A stretch of 64,000 nucleotides of DNA from Paenibacillus eucommiae (GCF_017874215.1 NZ_JAGGLB010000035.1:1-64000); one strand, 5' to 3'. Counted from the stretch's first letter, positions 28,765-37,872 are shown. Program-made: numbers and translations. Notes: a model not told the origin generated them from the sequence alone.

Positions 28765-30753
28765 TTAAACAACAAGATGAAAGAAATTCCAATCGTATAG
28801 TATGAAAAGGAAAGAAAGAAGAATCTCCGTTGTAACGAGCCGAAACCATTTTTGGCCTCTGGATTGCGGAGCTTCTCTGCTTTTTTGACTGGATACAACA
28901 AGCAGCAAAATAGCAAGAATGGCCAGGACCCAGTTCACAAGAACTCCAATGTTCAATTGGACCGCGGTTTCGCTTTGATTAATGACGAAGCTCCACAGCA
29001 TGAATAGAACGTTTAAGACAAGTGCCGTACCAAATACGATCAAGGCCGCGAACAAACGATTCGCTGTACTTGAAGTGGTTATTCCTTTTCTTTTTCGTAA
29101 GAGCCAGCGGATGAGCAGAACAACAGGGGTTAGCAAAAAGAAAGCAATGGCGATCACTGCAACGATCAGATAGATGATTAGCAGCGGGAAGGAACGGCTT
29201 CGTTTAAGCGGCAGCACATCCGTAGCTTTACCTTTGCTGAGCCGAATTACTTTTCCTTCTGATTTTTCAGCGTATAGAATAGGTGCAATTTTTTGAATAG
29301 CCGGGTGTCCGGTTTTATCCATTTTATATACATTGGGACTAGTTTGCTTATAATCTCCCGACATTCCCATTACCGTTAAAGAAAGATCATGTTCACCCTT
29401 TGCTTCGATCTTAATTAGACCCAGGTAACTCATAACCTCCTGAATGGTGGAATAGTTGCTGCCTGAAAGTACATAGTGTCCGGCCACATCCTTTGAATTT
29501 GGCAAGTCTTTGACTGTCGGCTCTACTTCCTGGGTCTTGCTCTGAATCAACAGGTCAATTATACCGGAGGTAATTTCTTGCTCAACCTCAGCGTTAGTTA
29601 ATACGACGATGCCAAGCTTTTCTTCTGGAACAACTACAAAATTACTAGAGAAGCCCATGGTATTTCCAGCGTGTCCTACGGACCCGGGTTGTGCGGTGTA
29701 TTCCCAAAGACCATGTGCATTGGAAAGAATGTCCTTATTGGGCGTATAGCTTTGTGTCAGCATTGTTTGCAGGGTTTGCTTGTTAACGAACAACTGGTTA
29801 TCAGCGGCGGTCAGTGCCATAGCGAATCTTGCCAGGTCTTCAGCGGTTCCTTTCATGGCTCCTGCAGGATACAATGGCACAAAATAGGGAGCTCTAGCCT
29901 CAAAGCCATCATTTTCTGTAATCCCATAGCCTGTAGCTGCTGCCTGCTGCAATTCCAAATGATCCTCCAGCTTCGGATGACCGGATGTATGATTCATACC
30001 GAGCGGACGTAAAATCCGGTTCATTTCATAGTCAGAAAATGAGACGCCACTTACCTCCTCGACCACATAAGCAGCCAGTGCTGTCGCGTAGTTCGAGTAG
30101 GCAATGACCTTGCCAGGCTCATATATTTGCTTGGGCTGTGGAGATAGCAGTGTTTCCTCCAAAGATTTCAGCTTCTCCGGAGATTGGGTAAATAATGCGA
30201 GCGGATGCTGCTCAAAACCGGCGGTATGGCTCATGATATCCAGCATCGTAATCGCCTTGTCGTAGCGAAGCTTCGCGGCAAATTGTTTCGGCAAATAAGC
30301 TCTGATGTCTTGATCCAGCTTCAATTTCCCTTCTTCCTCCAATTGCATAACTGAGGTCCAGACAAACAGCTTGTTGATTGAACCATAATCAAACACAGTG
30401 CTTGCGGAGTCGACCGGGACTTGATTTTCAATATTGGCGTAGCCGTAACCCTTGGAGAAGATCATCTCATCACCTCTTGTCACCACAATTGCAGCGCCTG
30501 GGCTTGACTTCCCGACATAGGCATCCACATATTTGTCAATCTCCTGCTCAAGCTGGTTGTAGAAAATGCCAGATGGCGTCCTCTCTGTGCTTTCAGTGCT
30601 TTCAGTGCTTGCAGTCCTCTCAGTACTCTCTATACCCTCAGTGCTTGCTTCTTCCGCGGATACAGGAATTGAACAAGCAATACTTGCAAAAATTAAAAGT
30701 GTGCTCATCAAAAATGCAATAATTTTAATCGGTTGTTCTATGCTTATGTTCAT
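28765..30753 (-). CDS. Serine hydrolase (class C beta-lactamase fold) with C-terminal membrane domain
   Basis: A 662-aa exported penicillin-binding-like hydrolase. A signal peptide lies at residues 1-34, then a Ser/Thr/Glu repeat linker of 9-bp coding repeats (STESTESTERT). The catalytic domain follows (about 65-400) with nucleophile motif SINK (Ser125) and YSN. A beta domain (about 410-500) is followed by four hydrophobic helices at the C-terminus (about 515-650). Members act as esterases, D-aminopeptidases or penicillin-recognising enzymes. The ATG at 30753 is chosen because AAGGAG lies 7 nt upstream. A palindrome overlaps its leader. Confidence 0.88.
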   Translation of the reverse strand: MNISIEQPIKIIAFLMSTLLIFASIACSIPVSAEEASTEGIESTERTASTESTESTERTPSGIFYNQLEQEIDKYVDAYVGKSSPGAAIVVTRGDEMIFSKGYGYANIENQVPVDSASTVFDYGSINKLFVWTSVMQLEEEGKLKLDQDIRAYLPKQFAAKLRYDKAITMLDIMSHTAGFEQHPLALFTQSPEKLKSLEETLLSPQPKQIYEPGKVIAYSNYATALAAYVVEEVSGVSFSDYEMNRILRPLGMNHTSGHPKLEDHLELQQAAATGYGITENDGFEARAPYFVPLYPAGAMKGTAEDLARFAMALTAADNQLFVNKQTLQTMLTQSYTPNKDILSNAHGLWEYTAQPGSVGHAGNTMGFSSNFVVVPEEKLGIVVLTNAEVEQEITSGIIDLLIQSKTQEVEPTVKDLPNSKDVAGHYVLSGSNYSTIQEVMSYLGLIKIEAKGEHDLSLTVMGMSGDYKQTSPNVYKMDKTGHPAIQKIAPILYAEKSEGKVIRLSKGKATDVLPLKRSRSFPLLIIYLIVAVIAIAFFLLTPVVLLIRWLLRKRKGITTSSTANRLFAALIVFGTALVLNVLFMLWSFVINQSETAVQLNIGVLVNWVLAILAILLLVVSSQKSREAPQSRGQKWFRLVTTEILLSFLFILYDWNFFHLVV

Positions 30754-30765
30754 GTTTCTACTCCT

Positions 30766-30790
30766 TATACAACAGTTTATTTGTTGTATA
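30766..30790 (-). promoter_or_regulatory. Candidate operator palindrome for the serine hydrolase gene
   Basis: TATACAACA (30766-30774), 7 bp, TGTTGTATA (30782-30790) is a perfect 9-bp inverted repeat. It sits directly upstream of the AAGGAG ribosome site and next to a TATATA -10-like sequence. The size and spacing suit a dimeric repressor of the GntR, PadR or BlaI type. No such regulator is encoded nearby. Confidence 0.5.
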
Positions 30791-31071
30791 TAAGTTATCA
30801 CATGAGACCAGATTACAAATCCGTACCTATCAGCATATTCATACAGCCAACCCGCAAATATAATGCGTGACCACGCAGAGCAGCAATCTTGTTGTTAGGA
30901 CGGCTCCAAAATTTTACACGCTCTTCTCTCCCATCATCTCCACAGCAGAATTTGAGGGGTCAGCAAAGAATACACAAATAAACCCCAGTTCGTACTTACA
31001 ACTGTGCATACCATCCTTCTACATGTAAATAATCCACTTTAGTATCAAATCTCTTTATTGACCGCACACCA

Positions 31072-31099
31072 GAGGACTAAAAGTCCTCTTTTTTTTTTG
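31072..31099 (+). terminator. Strong orphan terminator
   Basis: GAGGAC (31072-31077) TAAAA GTCCTC (31083-31088) is followed by a long T-run. No plus-strand gene lies upstream: 30791-31071 is free of coding frames. It may end a small RNA, or protect the crystallin gene from read-through. Confidence 0.75.
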
Positions 31100-31161
31100 T
31101 CCAAACCGTTCCTATCAATCAATCATAGAATAAATCATTCCAAGAAAAAAGGGTGATAGAA

Positions 31162-31530
31162 TTGGCAAATACAGATGTAAGGCTTCAACTATTCTCTGGT
31201 ATTAATTTTACAAATCGGCGGATTGTTTTTAGACGTGGAGGTGTTGCCGTCCGAGATTTGGGAGCATTTCGTTTTGATAACGTCCTCTCCAGCTTCCGTC
31301 TGAGAAATGTTTCAACTATAGATTCAGTAACACTAGTTTTGTTTTCCCGAATTAACTTCCAAGGGTCCATTCGAATATTTCGCGGACGCCAAAATGTGTC
31401 TAATTTAGGTAATTTCAATAATCTAACTTCTTCCTTTATTTTAGTAGGACGCAATCTTACTAATTCCCAGATTCAACTAATCCAAAGTACTGGAATCCCT
31501 CCTCGTGATATTTTAGTTATCAGACAATAA
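31162..31530 (+). CDS. Beta/gamma-crystallin-like protein with two Greek-key repeats
   Basis: A 122-aa protein made of two homologous units of about 42 aa (LQLFSGINFTNRRIVFRRGG and LVLFSRINFQGSIRIFRGRQ). They end in DNVLSSF and NNLTSSF. These fit the microbial beta/gamma-crystallin calcium motif N/D-N/D-X-X-S/T-S, one per Greek key, so one domain with two Ca sites is expected. The C-terminal 30 aa are extra. No signal peptide is visible. The TTG at 31162 is preferred, as AAAGGGTGAT lies 5-6 nt before it; the GTG at 31153 falls inside that site. Spore-coat or stress roles are known for some relatives, not shown here. Confidence 0.7.
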   Translation: MANTDVRLQLFSGINFTNRRIVFRRGGVAVRDLGAFRFDNVLSSFRLRNVSTIDSVTLVLFSRINFQGSIRIFRGRQNVSNLGNFNNLTSSFILVGRNLTNSQIQLIQSTGIPPRDILVIRQ

Positions 31531-31544
31531 CAGCTAGGGAAAGG

Positions 31545-31567
31545 GGCACAGGTATGTGCCTTTTTTT
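31545..31567 (+). terminator. Terminator of the crystallin-like gene
   Basis: GGCACA (31545-31550) GGTA TGTGCC (31555-31560), then T7. It lies 15 bp after the stop codon. Confidence 0.85.
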
Positions 31568-31642
31568 CTTTCCCCAAAGGTACAAAATTCCAAAGAATAT
31601 AACGAACTCATTCTACACAGTTTTTCTCAAAGTAGCACTGTA

Positions 31643-32383
31643 TTACGGCTGTGCAGTCGGTCTAATCACAATCTCATTGACTCCGGTATCCTCGGGTTCA
31701 TTGATGGCGTAGGCGATCGCTCTAGCGATACTGTATGGAGAAATGGCCAAGCCGCTAAAATGACTCGCCATCGCTATAACCTCGGGGCTATTCACGGTGT
31801 TGAGCAGCTCCGTTTCCGTAATTCCTGGCGCAATAATGGTAGATCGGATATGGGAGGACGGAGATTCTTCCTTGCGCAGGCCTTCAGAAATTGCTCTGAC
31901 GGCAAATTTGGTGGCACTGTATACAGCCGAAGTTTGGTTCACCTCATGGCCCGCAACTGAAGAAATGTTGATAATATGTCCTGTTTGCTGTTCCCTCATG
32001 ATTGGCAGCACCGCGGCGATGCCGTACAGCACACCTTTAATATTCACATCTATCATCTGATCCCATTCCGCAATCCTTAGTTCATTCAGTCTCGAAACCG
32101 GCATAACTCCGGCGTTGTTCACCAGCACATCGATGCGGCCGTATTGTTTCAAGGCGAACTGTGCCAGTTTTTGCATATCCTCTGATGAGACAACGTCCGC
32201 TTTATAATAAGCAGCTTCCCAGCCTTCTTGTTTAATTTCATTCACGATCGCCTGCAGACGCTCTTCTCTTCTTGCTGCCAGAACCACTTTTGCTCCCTTT
32301 TGGGCCAATAACTTGGCTGTGGCTTCCCCAATTCCGCTGGATGCTCCCGTTATGATGACTACCTTGTCTTTTGTATGTTCCAT
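31643..32383 (-). CDS. Short-chain dehydrogenase/reductase
   Basis: A 246-aa classical SDR that oxidises or reduces a small alcohol or carbonyl using NAD(P). The cofactor motif is TGASSGIG (12-19), the structural motif NNAG (89-92), and the catalytic residues are Ser141-142 and Y155SATK159. Ala-Ala-Arg-Arg after the second strand suggests NADP(H) preference. The substrate is unknown. It is divergent from the TetR gene, 233 bp away, which is the usual layout for a repressor and its target. Confidence 0.9.
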   Translation of the reverse strand: MEHTKDKVVIITGASSGIGEATAKLLAQKGAKVVLAARREERLQAIVNEIKQEGWEAAYYKADVVSSEDMQKLAQFALKQYGRIDVLVNNAGVMPVSRLNELRIAEWDQMIDVNIKGVLYGIAAVLPIMREQQTGHIINISSVAGHEVNQTSAVYSATKFAVRAISEGLRKEESPSSHIRSTIIAPGITETELLNTVNSPEVIAMASHFSGLAISPYSIARAIAYAINEPEDTGVNEIVIRPTAQP

Positions 32384-32493
32384 TCGTTACCGCCCCTTAA
32401 GAAATTTTTTTATTCCCATAATAGATATAGTAGATATTCTAGTCATACTAATTATCGATCAGATGTTCATTATTCAATTCATGTTGATTATTT

Positions 32494-32503
32494 AACGGCC
32501 GTT
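32494..32503. promoter_or_regulatory. Candidate TetR operator core
   Basis: AACGGCCGTT is a perfect 10-bp palindrome in the divergent SDR/TetR intergenic region. It is flanked by TTGATTATTT and GATTATCATT direct repeats. TetR-family repressors commonly bind such sites between themselves and their target gene. Binding is inferred. Confidence 0.35.
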
Positions 32504-32616
32504 GATTATCATTATATAGAGAATACACATCAATTCAATCGCTAATACATGCGCTTTTGTTTCATATACAACAGATGCCATGAAATTGTTCATTTACTGG
32601 AGGGTGCAATCGAAGA

Positions 32617-33198
32617 ATGGAGACCGTAACCAAAACCGACCGGCGGATTATCAGAACAAAGGAAGCCATCAACAAGGCGTTTCTGGAGCTTTTTTCCGAA
32701 AAAGAGCTCGAACAAATCACTATTAACGACATTGCCGAACGGGCGAATGTTAACCGCGGTACTATCTATCTGCATTACAGTGACAAATACGATTTGCTAG
32801 ATAAATGTATTGAGCAGCATTTAAACATACTCATCACGTTCTGCAGCAAAAATGAATTGAACCGGGAAATATCAACGCTGGTCAGTGATCTGAAGCCAGT
32901 GTTCGATTATTTTGAGGCGAACTTTCTGTTCTTCTCCGCCATGTTCACTAATCAAAGAACCACGGTATTCCGGGAGCGTCTGCTGCAGTTCGTGGCCACC
33001 AACGTTAGAGAGAAGCTCGATAGGCAAAACCTCCAACCGGATATAGACAATGAAGTGAATGCCCAATTTATGGCCTCGGCTTTCATTGGTATCTTGGAGT
33101 GGTGGATTCGTAATGAAATGCCGCATTCCCCAGCGTATATGGCAGATCAAGTGCGCAAACTATATGAAAAAAATGAGGTTTTCCCCTTGCTCAAATGA
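32617..33198 (+). CDS. TetR/AcrR-family transcriptional regulator
   Basis: A 193-aa regulator. The N-terminal TetR helix-turn-helix is clear (RTKEAINKAFLELFSEKELE, ITINDIAERANVNRGTIYLHY, DKYDLL). The C-terminal ligand-binding region (residues 70-193) resembles the TetR_C type found in YxaF-like and biofilm-related regulators (FMASAFIGILEWWI). It probably represses itself and the divergent SDR gene; the inducer is unknown. The ATG has a CTGGAGGGTG site. Confidence 0.9.
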   Translation: METVTKTDRRIIRTKEAINKAFLELFSEKELEQITINDIAERANVNRGTIYLHYSDKYDLLDKCIEQHLNILITFCSKNELNREISTLVSDLKPVFDYFEANFLFFSAMFTNQRTTVFRERLLQFVATNVREKLDRQNLQPDIDNEVNAQFMASAFIGILEWWIRNEMPHSPAYMADQVRKLYEKNEVFPLLK

Positions 33199-33372
33199 AC
33201 ATCTCATCAATGGCAAATCCATTTCTATCGCTCCTGCCTAGATGAAGAACTTCACCTGACATTCGTATTTCAGCCAATTTACGACATTTTTTTCACTTCC
33301 ATATATGACTAAAGTCATGTTTGTGTTACCATTAGGATAGTCAATTGATTATTCCAGATGAGGTAAAATAAT

Positions 33373-34521
33373 ATGGATGAACATCTTCATAGAAGAATGA
33401 CTTTCTTCCTGACCCTATTCGTTTTAGGCGGGACCGTCATCTTATTGCTCCATACCCCTAATTTTTCGCTAGCATTATGCCTGCTCTCATGCAGCTATGC
33501 TATTCTTGTCCTACTTCGGGATTACTTCCTGAAGCTTGATCTGCGCCGAATGCCCGGCACTCTATTTATCATTTTGCAACTCATCTTATCTATAGTCCTC
33601 TCGGTATGGTCAGAAAGCTTTTTTGCCCAAATTTACCTCTTGATCCTCATTGGAGAATTTACCTTCTACCACTCCAGGACCCATTCTATTATCTTTACGA
33701 TAGTGAGTTACATTACCATTTTGATAGGTGTTATGAGCTATCGCCAGTTTCCGAATTTCGAAGAGATCTATCTGCTCTTCCCTCGCGTTATTGATTACTT
33801 CGCCATATTCGGGATGAGTCTGCTGGCGAGAATTGCTTTTCAGCAAAAAAATCAGCTGGCTTTAGACCATGAACAACTGCAAATCGCTTCTAGGGAGCTG
33901 GAACAGAAAGTCAAATTAGAAGAACGGACAAGAATATCCCGGGACATCCATGATTCCGTTGGGCATACATTAACATCTGCCTTGACGGGACTGCAAACAG
34001 CCGCTCACGCGATAAGGAAAAATAATCATACGGTTGCCCTCGATATGATAGTCAGAACGGAAGACAATATTCGCAATGGACTGAATGATGTAAGAACATC
34101 TGTACATTTGCTGCGTGAGAACAGCTCTGGCATTCCGTTTATTACCGAGCTTATGGGTTTGATCCATGAAACAAAAAAGCAGACCGGAGTGGATATTACC
34201 TATGAAATTGATACAGCACTTCCGGATTTGCCACCTTTAATGGAACTGGCCATTTATCGCGCACTGCAAGAGGGCCTGACAAACGGCATGAAGCATGGGG
34301 CCAGCACGCATTTCCGGTTCTCCTTGACCTGCCGGGCGGGGATTATCAGCTTTACTTTAACCGATAATGGCAGGCCTCCCGGCCCAATTGTGTTCGGCTT
34401 TGGCCTAAATGCCATGAAAGAAAGGCTGGAGCAGGTTGGAGGCGCTTTGGTGATTTTTGCCGGGGATGGTGATAGAGGAGTAACATTGGACATCACCATA
34501 CCCTTTGCGGACGGAAAATGA
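33373..34521 (+). CDS. NarL-type sensor histidine kinase, orphan
   Basis: A 382-aa membrane kinase with five to six N-terminal helices (about 10-155). A coiled coil (160-185) and HisKA_3 domain follow, with His193 in RISRDIHDSVGHTLT and an HATPase_c domain (ALQEGLTNGMKHGA, TDNGRPPGPI, FGFGLNAMKERLE). DesK/LiaS-type kinases pair with NarL/FixJ regulators, but none adjoins this gene. Its catalytic region is closely similar to the C-terminus of the giant kinase at 58803-63893, which does have a NarL regulator beside it. A terminator follows. Confidence 0.9.
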   Translation: MDEHLHRRMTFFLTLFVLGGTVILLLHTPNFSLALCLLSCSYAILVLLRDYFLKLDLRRMPGTLFIILQLILSIVLSVWSESFFAQIYLLILIGEFTFYHSRTHSIIFTIVSYITILIGVMSYRQFPNFEEIYLLFPRVIDYFAIFGMSLLARIAFQQKNQLALDHEQLQIASRELEQKVKLEERTRISRDIHDSVGHTLTSALTGLQTAAHAIRKNNHTVALDMIVRTEDNIRNGLNDVRTSVHLLRENSSGIPFITELMGLIHETKKQTGVDITYEIDTALPDLPPLMELAIYRALQEGLTNGMKHGASTHFRFSLTCRAGIISFTLTDNGRPPGPIVFGFGLNAMKERLEQVGGALVIFAGDGDRGVTLDITIPFADGK

Positions 34522-34635
34522 TCAATTGTGGCCACTTTCATCCACGGAGAGATGGTATAGTGTCAATGGTACCTTCTGTGCGCATTTATGAAAAACAGAG
34601 CATACTGCTGAACAGATAGTCTTCTACAATAAAAA

Positions 34636-34676
34636 AATCGCCCTATCCATTATCAGAGGAAAGGCGATTATTTTTT
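34636..34676. terminator. Terminator after the orphan kinase
   Basis: AATCGCC (34636-34642) pairs with GGCGATT (34663-34669), followed by ATTTTTTC; on the minus strand the T-run is also present. Bidirectional. Confidence 0.75.
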
Positions 34677-34721
34677 CTATCCATCAACTTCAGACGTTAG
34701 CCCTAGCAAAGTATTTCAAAA

Positions 34722-35129
34722 TTATTTCGCTCTCATGCGGTTATTTCTAGGATTATGCTCTACTTCTGCAAGCCCCAATTCCTCCATTAAAGGTGGGATA
34801 TACATGCCAAACCTCCCCCTCAGCCCTTTCTTTAATCCGTACCAGCCACTAACAGGATTTTCAGCCGAGCGGCCCCAAGCTTCAACAGTACCTTCTTTTG
34901 CAGGTTTTTGCTCATCAGCACTGCCAAGCTCCATCCAATCCCCATGCTGCTTGAGCATAGCGTGCAGGTCTTCAAGACAGCGATAATCGTAATGTAAAAC
35001 CGTCTTCCCTACTGTGCATACTATAATCTCTTTGCCATCTTTTTCGTCCTTGTACATTTCATACTCAGATGTTTGTGGTGGTGTTTTTAATTTCCAAGGA
35101 TTTTCCTTGGTTCCATTTCCTGCTGACAT
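34722..35129 (-). CDS. DUF6855-like protein
   Basis: A 135-aa soluble protein (MSAGNGTKENPWKLKTPP...). From memory it matches DUF6855, a short family with conserved EYEMYKDEKDG, VGKTVLHYDYRCLEDLHAML, DWMELGSADEQK and GWYGLKKGLRGRFGMYIPP. The function is unknown; it may bind nucleotides or nucleic acid, but no motif proves this. The ATG at 35129 is used because TAGGAG lies 8 nt upstream, and the GTG at 35138 would lie within that site. Confidence 0.65.
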   Translation of the reverse strand: MSAGNGTKENPWKLKTPPQTSEYEMYKDEKDGKEIIVCTVGKTVLHYDYRCLEDLHAMLKQHGDWMELGSADEQKPAKEGTVEAWGRSAENPVSGWYGLKKGLRGRFGMYIPPLMEELGLAEVEHNPRNNRMRAK

Positions 35130-35465
35130 ATGTTCCACTCCTAAATTTAATATTCCTGAAAAGATATCAGGCTTAACCTCCTGCTAAAATCAATTGATCC
35201 CCAAACTTGATTATAAAATAGCTTCTCCTTAAAGCATAGTTATGATAATTTTAACATGGAATCAACCCCGGGAGTGGAAGATCCTTTTGCCCCTGAGGAA
35301 TTTGTGAATGATACCATCTTGGAATTTATGAAGACGTATCCTCTGTAATAAGCTAAGTTTAGGAAGAATTCCTTCCCTCGCGGTAAAAAAACATCGTTAA
35401 ACGCCCTCCTCAAAGTACCCCCTAAAGGAGTTTTCTTAATTATTAAGAAAATTTTGTTTAGAGCA
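35130..35465. other. Gap with a half palindrome and an inverted repeat
   Basis: No gene is supported. AAAAAAACATCGTTAA (35385-35400) is a half copy of the palindrome found in the composite repeats. TTTTCTTAA TTA TTAAGAAAA (35431-35451) is a perfect inverted repeat upstream of the DUF4838 promoter, and could be an operator. Confidence 0.45.
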
Positions 35466-35494
35466 TTCACCAAGTGCCAAACTCATGCTATACT
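35466..35494 (+). promoter_or_regulatory. Sigma-A-type promoter of the DUF4838 gene
   Basis: TTCACC (35466-35471), 17 bp, TATACT (35489-35494), with TG one base before the -10 (extended -10). It lies 45 bp upstream of the TTG start. Confidence 0.6.
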
Positions 35495-35538
35495 AACGAA
35501 GAACCTAAATAATCTCATTTTTTGGGAGGAAATAAACT

Positions 35539-37872
35539 TTGAGCTTAGAAGAGAAGCATTGCAAAATTATCGAGAACAAAATAGCCGCGGCCGTCGTCAT
35601 TGTAGCTGATGAAAGCGATGCCAAGACAAAGGAAGCCGCTGAGTTACTAGCAAGCTATGTGTTCAAGGCAACAGGTGCAGTACTGCCTGTTCTCTCAGTA
35701 AGTGAAGCGCAGAGTAGCATACATACAGAGGAAATCACACGAATTTTTATAGGAGCTGCTGTGCATGAAATTGCTGACGAATGGGACTCCTTGTTAGCAG
35801 GGATGGACGTAGACGGATTTATTATTCAAGTGCAAGACAAAGTGGTTGCCATTAAAGGTCCGTCACCGTGGGGAACTGAGTTCGGCGTTTACGAGTTTCT
35901 TGAGCGATATGTCGGAGTACGCTGGCTGATGCCTGGAGAATTCGGTGAGGCAATCCCGCAGTTGAACGAACTTATCTTACCTTTGGAAGTTGTCAAGCAG
36001 GAGCCGGTCTTTCTAAGCCGGTCTTTCTCAGGCAGCGATGAAGTATGGGATCAACGGAACCGATTGCGGCATCGCTTTCAGCTTGGCCATAACCTTTGGC
36101 AATTATTTTCACCGAAAAAATATGCATCCACACATCCTCAGTTCTTTCCTAAAGGAGTCAATTTAGACATTGAGACAGATTGGCAGCCTTGCTTCACAGC
36201 TCCAGGCCTTGCTCAGGAAGCCGTCAAATCGATCAATGCTTATTTCGATGAACATCCAGATCAATGGTGTTATTCCATTTGCACCAACGATAATGGCGGC
36301 TTTGATGAAGCACGTCCGGACCACCCGCTTAACCCGCATCGTAAAAACTCGGTGGGCGAGCATCATATGTCAGAAATCTTTTTCAAATGGGCAGTAGAAG
36401 TTGCAAATGGCGTCAAACAAAAGCATCCTGATAAATATTTAAGTGTGTATGCCTATTCAGACTTGTATGATCCGCCAGAAACCATTACTTTACCTTCTAA
36501 CATTATTGTCTACATTACAGATGATCGGATGTCTTGGGAAGATAAGCCGATTGGCCAGATCGGGCACGATTTAACTATGCGATGGCACGAGGTTGCCCCC
36601 TCATTAGGCTTTTACGAATATGCTTACGGATCCCCCTATACAGTTCCTAGGGTCTACCTGCATCGTGCTGCAGAAAATTACCGCTACGCTCAGCAAAACG
36701 GGGTGCTAGGCCACTACGCCGAACTGTATGCAAATTGGGGAGAAGGCCCGAAACCCTGGGTATTAGCCCGGCTGCAATGGAATCCTCAGCAGAGCGTCGA
36801 TGCGTTGATTGATGATTGGTGCGAAGCGGCTGTCGGCAAGCTGGCTGGTGGTATTTTAGCACAGTATTACAAGCATTGGGAGCATTTCTGGTTAAAGACC
36901 TCTTTGCAATCTTCATGGTATAAACACTATATTGAAGCACCTCATCGTTACAATTACATGCCATTTTATAATGCATCTTATTTATACGATGTTACTGAAG
37001 AGGATATCGCTCACAGCCGTCATCTGCTCGAATCTGTTCTGGAAAAGTCAGAAACGGAGGTGCAACGCCAAAGAGCACAATTATTAATCCAGGCTTTCAC
37101 GTTCTATGAAGCATCCGCTCTGAGCTATCCGCGCAGACAGGCGCTAGAAGCACCAACAGACGCAGCTGTGATGCTGCAATTGCTTGATGAAAACCTGCAG
37201 CGTGTTGCTCATTATGCGCAGCGCATCCAACTTGTAAAAGATTTTCATGGTCACCCTGTACTTCATCAGTGGATTACGCCTGAATCATGGAATGTAACAT
37301 GGATTCCTTTGAATTTCAAAGCACTCTCGTTGATCGTTGACTGGCTTGACAATCATGGCGCGAATCAAGGAGCCTCCAATGCATTGGAGCAACGAATTAG
37401 CTCGGCGCAGCAGCATGCACACCTTGCCGTTCGGCAGATGGGCTCACTCCTGCATGAAGCCTTCATTGCAAAAAGTGGACGGCCTGATGCAACACTAGCC
37501 CTTCGAACGCATGCTGGAATGAGCAGCGGTGGCGAACTGGCCGCGGAACCGGGCACCTATGGTATGCTTTGCCGTTTTTACGTGCCGGAGCATATTGCTC
37601 CGTCCGATTGGATATTGCTGCAGATGTTGTTTCAAGATGCTGCCGGCAATGAGCTAGATCATGCAAATACCGTGCTGATTCCTTTGTGGGCTTATGCTGG
37701 AGAAACCATTATCATCCCGCATTTAGCCGAAGTGCCGCAACAAATTAACGGCCAGAATGTGGATTCCGTGAAAATATCAGTCCATTTCAAAGATTGCAAG
37801 CCTGAGGAAATGTCGCCTGAGTTGATTGGATTTTACAAACTATCGAGTATCAAGGACTCCTCCCATAATTGA
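35539..37872 (+). CDS. DUF4838 protein, glycoside-hydrolase-like, no signal peptide
   Basis: A 777-aa protein. Residues 1-150 look like the alpha-glucuronidase/GH20-type N-terminal domain (GVYEFLERYVGVRWLMPGE). Residues 150-470 match DUF4838 (WCYSICTNDNGGFDE, KYLSVYAYSDLYDPP, YITDDRMSWE, HYAELYANWGEGP), a putative TIM-barrel hydrolase. The C-terminal region is helical, then beta-rich. There is no signal peptide or membrane helix, so it should act in the cytoplasm on imported sugars, perhaps oligosaccharides or glycosides; the substrate is unknown. The start is TTG with GGGAGGA 9 nt before it. No sugar transporter adjoins it. Confidence 0.8.
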   Translation: MSLEEKHCKIIENKIAAAVVIVADESDAKTKEAAELLASYVFKATGAVLPVLSVSEAQSSIHTEEITRIFIGAAVHEIADEWDSLLAGMDVDGFIIQVQDKVVAIKGPSPWGTEFGVYEFLERYVGVRWLMPGEFGEAIPQLNELILPLEVVKQEPVFLSRSFSGSDEVWDQRNRLRHRFQLGHNLWQLFSPKKYASTHPQFFPKGVNLDIETDWQPCFTAPGLAQEAVKSINAYFDEHPDQWCYSICTNDNGGFDEARPDHPLNPHRKNSVGEHHMSEIFFKWAVEVANGVKQKHPDKYLSVYAYSDLYDPPETITLPSNIIVYITDDRMSWEDKPIGQIGHDLTMRWHEVAPSLGFYEYAYGSPYTVPRVYLHRAAENYRYAQQNGVLGHYAELYANWGEGPKPWVLARLQWNPQQSVDALIDDWCEAAVGKLAGGILAQYYKHWEHFWLKTSLQSSWYKHYIEAPHRYNYMPFYNASYLYDVTEEDIAHSRHLLESVLEKSETEVQRQRAQLLIQAFTFYEASALSYPRRQALEAPTDAAVMLQLLDENLQRVAHYAQRIQLVKDFHGHPVLHQWITPESWNVTWIPLNFKALSLIVDWLDNHGANQGASNALEQRISSAQQHAHLAVRQMGSLLHEAFIAKSGRPDATLALRTHAGMSSGGELAAEPGTYGMLCRFYVPEHIAPSDWILLQMLFQDAAGNELDHANTVLIPLWAYAGETIIIPHLAEVPQQINGQNVDSVKISVHFKDCKPEEMSPELIGFYKLSSIKDSSHN

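Noticed and set aside
28553..28849. Minus-strand ORF overlapping the serine hydrolase end
   Set aside because: Overlaps a well-supported gene; the internal ATG at 28732 has a ribosome site too close, and the product is not recognisable.
35240..35473. Minus-strand ORF of 77 codons upstream of the DUF4838 gene
   Set aside because: Covers a clear sigma-A promoter region, a half palindrome and an inverted repeat; no ribosome site or family.
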